A stretch of DNA of 64,000 nt from Ktedonosporobacter rubrisoli. GTDB lineage: Bacteria; Chloroflexota; Ktedonobacteria; Ktedonobacterales; Ktedonobacteraceae. Position numbers and translations under genes: made by a program. The notes under the pieces are model-generated. The model worked only from the letters and a program-made list of their open reading frames with translations, had not been told where the DNA came from and made no database searches. The stretch's first letter is position 1. Each line of letters starts with the position of its first letter. Shown in pieces: positions 61,345 to 64,000 of the stretch. The stretch spans positions 11,222,001 to 11,286,000 of the forward strand of contig NZ_CP035758.1 of NCBI RefSeq assembly GCF_004208415.1, given 5' to 3'.

Positions 61345-62505
61345 CTAACTTTCCTTGATGGGAGAGCGATACAATGTATGAGACAACATAACGATGACAA
61401 GGCTGAGCAAGGCAATCAGGCCAAGGGCAACGGGCAAAGAAAAGAGCTCAGCCACCTGGCCAATTACGGGCGGGCCAACGAGCGAGCCTGTATAAGCTAT
61501 AGTGGCGACAGTGGCTAGTGCCAGGCCCGGTGTGAAGCCAGGAGTGCGACTGGCAGTGCTAAAGACCAGCGGAGCAACACAGGCCAGGCCAGCCCCGACG
61601 CAGGCAAAGCCGATCAGTGCTATAACAGGATCACGAAAAAATAGGGCCAGGCCTAGTCCCAGGGCAGAGAGAAGACCACCCAGGCGAGCCTGTGTGACCG
61701 AGCCAAGTCGTCTTGTCAAATAATCTCCACTCAGGCGTGCAATAGTCATTGTAAGAGAGTAAAGGGCAAATGCCAGCGCGGCCAATCCTGTACTGGTGCC
61801 TAGCGAACCGTGCAGATAGACGCCGCTCCAATCTGCTACCGCCCCTTCACTAAGATAAGAGCAGAAGCCAATAAGCCCTAGCCCTAACAGTGCTTTCGAT
61901 GGACGCGCGAAGAGCGGAGTTTTGCTATCAGATGGTGCCTCAGATGGTAAAAGCCAGCGACTGGCGAGTAGAATCAGCAGCGTTAGCAGGATGCAGATAA
62001 GCGAGAAGTGGACTAGTGGCGTAATATTCAGCCAGGCCATAAGGCTTCCACAGCTAGCACCAACCAGGCTGCCGACGCTCCAGAGGCCGTGAAAAGAGGA
62101 CATAATGGGCTTTTTATATAGTACCTCTAGAGCCGCTGCCTGAGCGTTCATGGCCACATCGGTGATGCTGCTACTAGCTCCGAGGAGAGCCAGGGAGAGC
62201 CATAGAAGCGGCAGATTTGGAGCGAGCGCGGGAAGAATCAGAATAATGCAGCAAAAGATGGCAGGAATAATAGTGGTTACGCGGCTACCCAGGCGAACAA
62301 TGAGCCAGCCGACGATAGCAAAAGCCCCAAGTGCTCCGGTTGCTTGCCCCCAGAGGGCGATACCAAGGGCTCCCGGTTGGAGCTGAAGTTGCTGTTGTAT
62401 AGTTGGAATGCGCGAGGCCCAACTGGCGAGAATCACCCCATTGATGAAAAATATGAGCGAAATGGCTATACGTGCGGTTAGCAGGGACGCTGGCTTTGTG
62501 GACAA
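61345..62505 (-). CDS. MFS transporter, YbjJ-like
   Basis: About 386 residues with 12 membrane helices. Features include FFINGVILASWASRIPTIQQQLQL at helix 1 and its loop, and FCSYLSEGAVADWSGVYLH in the second half, a phrase typical of the YbjJ/inner-membrane sugar-efflux-like branch. The substrate is unknown. A TTG start at 62505 is chosen because AAGGAGG lies six bases before it; the longer frame to 62595 adds 30 residues that do not look like an MFS N-terminus. No partner gene in the same orientation. Confidence 0.85.
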   Translation of the reverse strand: MSTKPASLLTARIAISLIFFINGVILASWASRIPTIQQQLQLQPGALGIALWGQATGALGAFAIVGWLIVRLGSRVTTIIPAIFCCIILILPALAPNLPLLWLSLALLGASSSITDVAMNAQAAALEVLYKKPIMSSFHGLWSVGSLVGASCGSLMAWLNITPLVHFSLICILLTLLILLASRWLLPSEAPSDSKTPLFARPSKALLGLGLIGFCSYLSEGAVADWSGVYLHGSLGTSTGLAALAFALYSLTMTIARLSGDYLTRRLGSVTQARLGGLLSALGLGLALFFRDPVIALIGFACVGAGLACVAPLVFSTASRTPGFTPGLALATVATIAYTGSLVGPPVIGQVAELFSLPVALGLIALLSLVIVMLSHTLYRSPIKES

Positions 62506-62697
62506 AAGATTCCTCCTTGAAATATTGGAAAAGGTTAATAACCGTCTCTCGCTGCTGATAGAGAGGGGGGACTCCTGAACTGTACCACGCGGCAACGCCT
62601 TTTTTCAAGGCGAATGCTTTCTGGTGCGAACTTGTGGGTAGCCTATGTGCCCAGCATTGTAAGCAGATATGGGCAAAGGGAGCATGTGGAGGTCAAA

Positions 62698-63372
62698 CTA
62701 ACGCTTGCGGTATTCAAAGCGATAGATGGTTTCTCCATAGTCTTCCCATAGTCGCTGGAAATGTGAACGTACCGTACCAGAGAATCCAATCAGATAGCGC
62801 TCAGGGTGCGTTTTTATAAAACGGGGATCTGCTTCAATGATCTGCAACATGTCAAGAAAAAACTCCTCAACATCTGTCATGACACTGAGCGTACCGCTGG
62901 GGACAAGTGTGCTATCTAAAGTATCAAGAAAGGCTTGATTGAAGATGCGTCTCTTGCGGCATTTCGGCTTGAGATGAGGATCAGGAAAATGGAGATAAAC
63001 AGCTTGTAGAGACTGTGGAATGAGCAATGGAGTCATGTGTTGAAAGTCTGCATGCAAAAATTTAATGTTGCTGAGCTCCAACCTGGCTGCCAACTCAATT
63101 GCCTTTTCCAGGGATTTGCGCGCGATATCAACGCCTATAAAGTTACAGCCAGGCAGCTGATGCGCAAGATGGCAAAGCTGCTCGGCACTGCCGCAGCCAA
63201 CTTCCAACTCTAGCGGCGCATCGTTGCCAAAAAAAGGACGAGATGCCATCTTAGGAAAGACGCTACTGTCGCGGTGGAGCTGCTCAGGAGACAGACTAAG
63301 CAGATAGCGGGTGATAAGCTCTTGATCGAGTAGCTGCGCTCTTGTAAAGCGTAGAAATGTTCTTCTTGGCAT
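62698..63372 (-). CDS. trmB: tRNA (guanine-N7-)-methyltransferase
   Basis: 224 residues. SAM motif I is LEVGCGSAEQLCHLA, followed by NFIGVDIARKSLEKA and the family signature VYLHFPDPHLKPKCRKRRI (usual form NFPDPWPKxRHxKRR) with the catalytic Asp. It methylates N7 of guanosine 46 in tRNA. The W-P in the signature is H-L here and the spacing is slightly changed, a modest divergence. A gap of about 190 bases separates it from the MFS gene. It is the only clear housekeeping RNA gene in the window. Confidence 0.9.
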   Translation of the reverse strand: MPRRTFLRFTRAQLLDQELITRYLLSLSPEQLHRDSSVFPKMASRPFFGNDAPLELEVGCGSAEQLCHLAHQLPGCNFIGVDIARKSLEKAIELAARLELSNIKFLHADFQHMTPLLIPQSLQAVYLHFPDPHLKPKCRKRRIFNQAFLDTLDSTLVPSGTLSVMTDVEEFFLDMLQIIEADPRFIKTHPERYLIGFSGTVRSHFQRLWEDYGETIYRFEYRKR

Positions 63373-63495
63373 AGCCTCTCTATCTATCTCAATGGAAGCT
63401 CGGAAATGTTGATGAACTTATCTTACCATAAAAAGCTCCCCCTGATTGCGTTTGCTTGTTTGAAGCGAAGAGTTGTACGATATCTCGGCGAAACC

Positions 63496-64000
63496 TTAAG
63501 TAGTAAAGGCGGTTGGAACAAACTGAGCTATCCCCTCTGTGATCACAAGCAGAACCTCCCTTGCGATTTGCTCTGAGGATGCTGAATCATTCTCTTGACT
63601 CCATTGTAGTGCGGCCCCAAATATAGACCAACTCATAAATCCGGCTAGCGTTTCTACGCGAACCTCTATCTGTCTTTCTCTAGCGCGGTGGTACTTCAGC
63701 CAGTTCAGGAAGAACCTGTATAGCTCCTCCTGGACCGCATGTTTTAGCAGTGGGTCAATAATGTCAAATGGGGAGCAATTGTGATACATGCTCTTAAAAT
63801 ATTCAAGAACTGCCTGAATAAGCGCATAGAGAATATGCCTGTTCCATTGAGGCGCAGGCGGGAACATACCTTCTATGAGGCTGCGAAACTGCTCGTGGAG
63901 GATCTCTTCTAAGAGCGCGTACTTATCGGCGAAGTGTGCATAGAAGGTTCCTCGATTGAGGTTAGCGCGTTCTGTAATCTCCTGGATGTTCATCGCTGTG
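63496..64000 (-). CDS. TetR-family regulator, 5' end outside window
   Basis: The frame is open to the right edge (codons TAM before the first listed Met), so the gene starts outside. The visible N-terminus NIQEITERANLNRGTFYAHFADKYALLEEIL is the second half of the TetR helix-turn-helix; the first helix is cut off. The C-terminal domain (about 40-165) is the helical ligand-binding and dimer part and resembles TetR_C_14. No target is evident in the window. Confidence 0.88.
   Translation of the reverse strand, partial: TAMNIQEITERANLNRGTFYAHFADKYALLEEILHEQFRSLIEGMFPPAPQWNRHILYALIQAVLEYFKSMYHNCSPFDIIDPLLKHAVQEELYRFFLNWLKYHRARERQIEVRVETLAGFMSWSIFGAALQWSQENDSASSEQIAREVLLVITEGIAQFVPTAFTT

Noticed and set aside
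1..64000. CRISPR arrays, rRNA and tRNA genes
   Set aside because: No repeat-spacer pattern and no recognisable tRNA arm/loop set or rRNA sequence was found by reading; short RNA genes without sequence hallmarks could be missed.

Overview
The 64 kb window is bacterial chromosome of roughly even base composition, with moderately spaced genes and frequent GTG/TTG starts. The organism is most likely a Ktedonobacteria-type Chloroflexota. This rests on two giant MalT/LuxR regulators that share an N-terminal WYAYR-type module, many unlinked exopolysaccharide genes, IS5-family elements, and a ParM-like actin on what looks like chromosome. It is an inference; no rRNA, tRNA or CRISPR array is visible.

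Layout. 1-4.7 kb: lipid kinase (cut by the left edge), M19 dipeptidase, membrane-anchored polysaccharide deacetylase and secreted GH3 hexosaminidase, an envelope-metabolism group. 4.7-11.5 kb: two NnrS-like multi-haem-type membrane proteins, two DUF2249 proteins, OsmC, a cupin, a MIP18/DUF59 protein and a Crp-family regulator. Three copies of a Crp-architecture operator (TGYGA-N6-TYGCA) lie in front of these genes and suggest one regulon. 11.6-25.5 kb: general metabolism (O-methyltransferase, 2-hydroxyacid dehydrogenase, amidohydrolase, 3-hydroxybutyryl-CoA dehydrogenase, agmatine-deiminase family enzyme, epoxide hydrolase, TetR/LLM oxidoreductase pair with two palindromic operators). It also holds a three-gene NodB deacetylase - DMFase-like - methyltransferase run.

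25.7-41.1 kb: a Wzx/Wzy-type exopolysaccharide locus. One arm reads leftwards: Wzz-like, BY-kinase-like, 42-residue membrane protein, Wzy-like polymerase, GT2, GT4, GT4. The other reads rightwards: Wzx flippase, GT4. Next come a lipoprotein glycosidase, an ATP-grasp ligase and two FemAB-like aminoacyl transferases, which suggest amino-acid decoration of the polymer or wall. No phosphoglycosyl transferase that would prime synthesis is seen.

41.3-50.4 kb: two inverted copies of one 973-bp IS5-family element, each between TTA repeats, bracket 7.1 kb. This segment holds a flavoprotein, a response regulator with Glu at the phospho-acceptor position, an ABM-like protein, a LAL-type LuxR ATPase and a membrane protein. 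Copy 1 is apparently intact apart from an A8 frameshift site; copy 2 has an extra nonsense codon. 50.6-59.1 kb: two MalT-like regulators flank a cupredoxin lipoprotein, a four-helix membrane protein and two small helical proteins. 59.5-64 kb: actin-like ATPase plus small acidic partner, MFS exporter, TrmB and a TetR regulator cut by the right edge.

Many gene ends carry perfect 8-10 bp hairpins without a T-tract. Start codons were chosen from Shine-Dalgarno position where an alternative exists.
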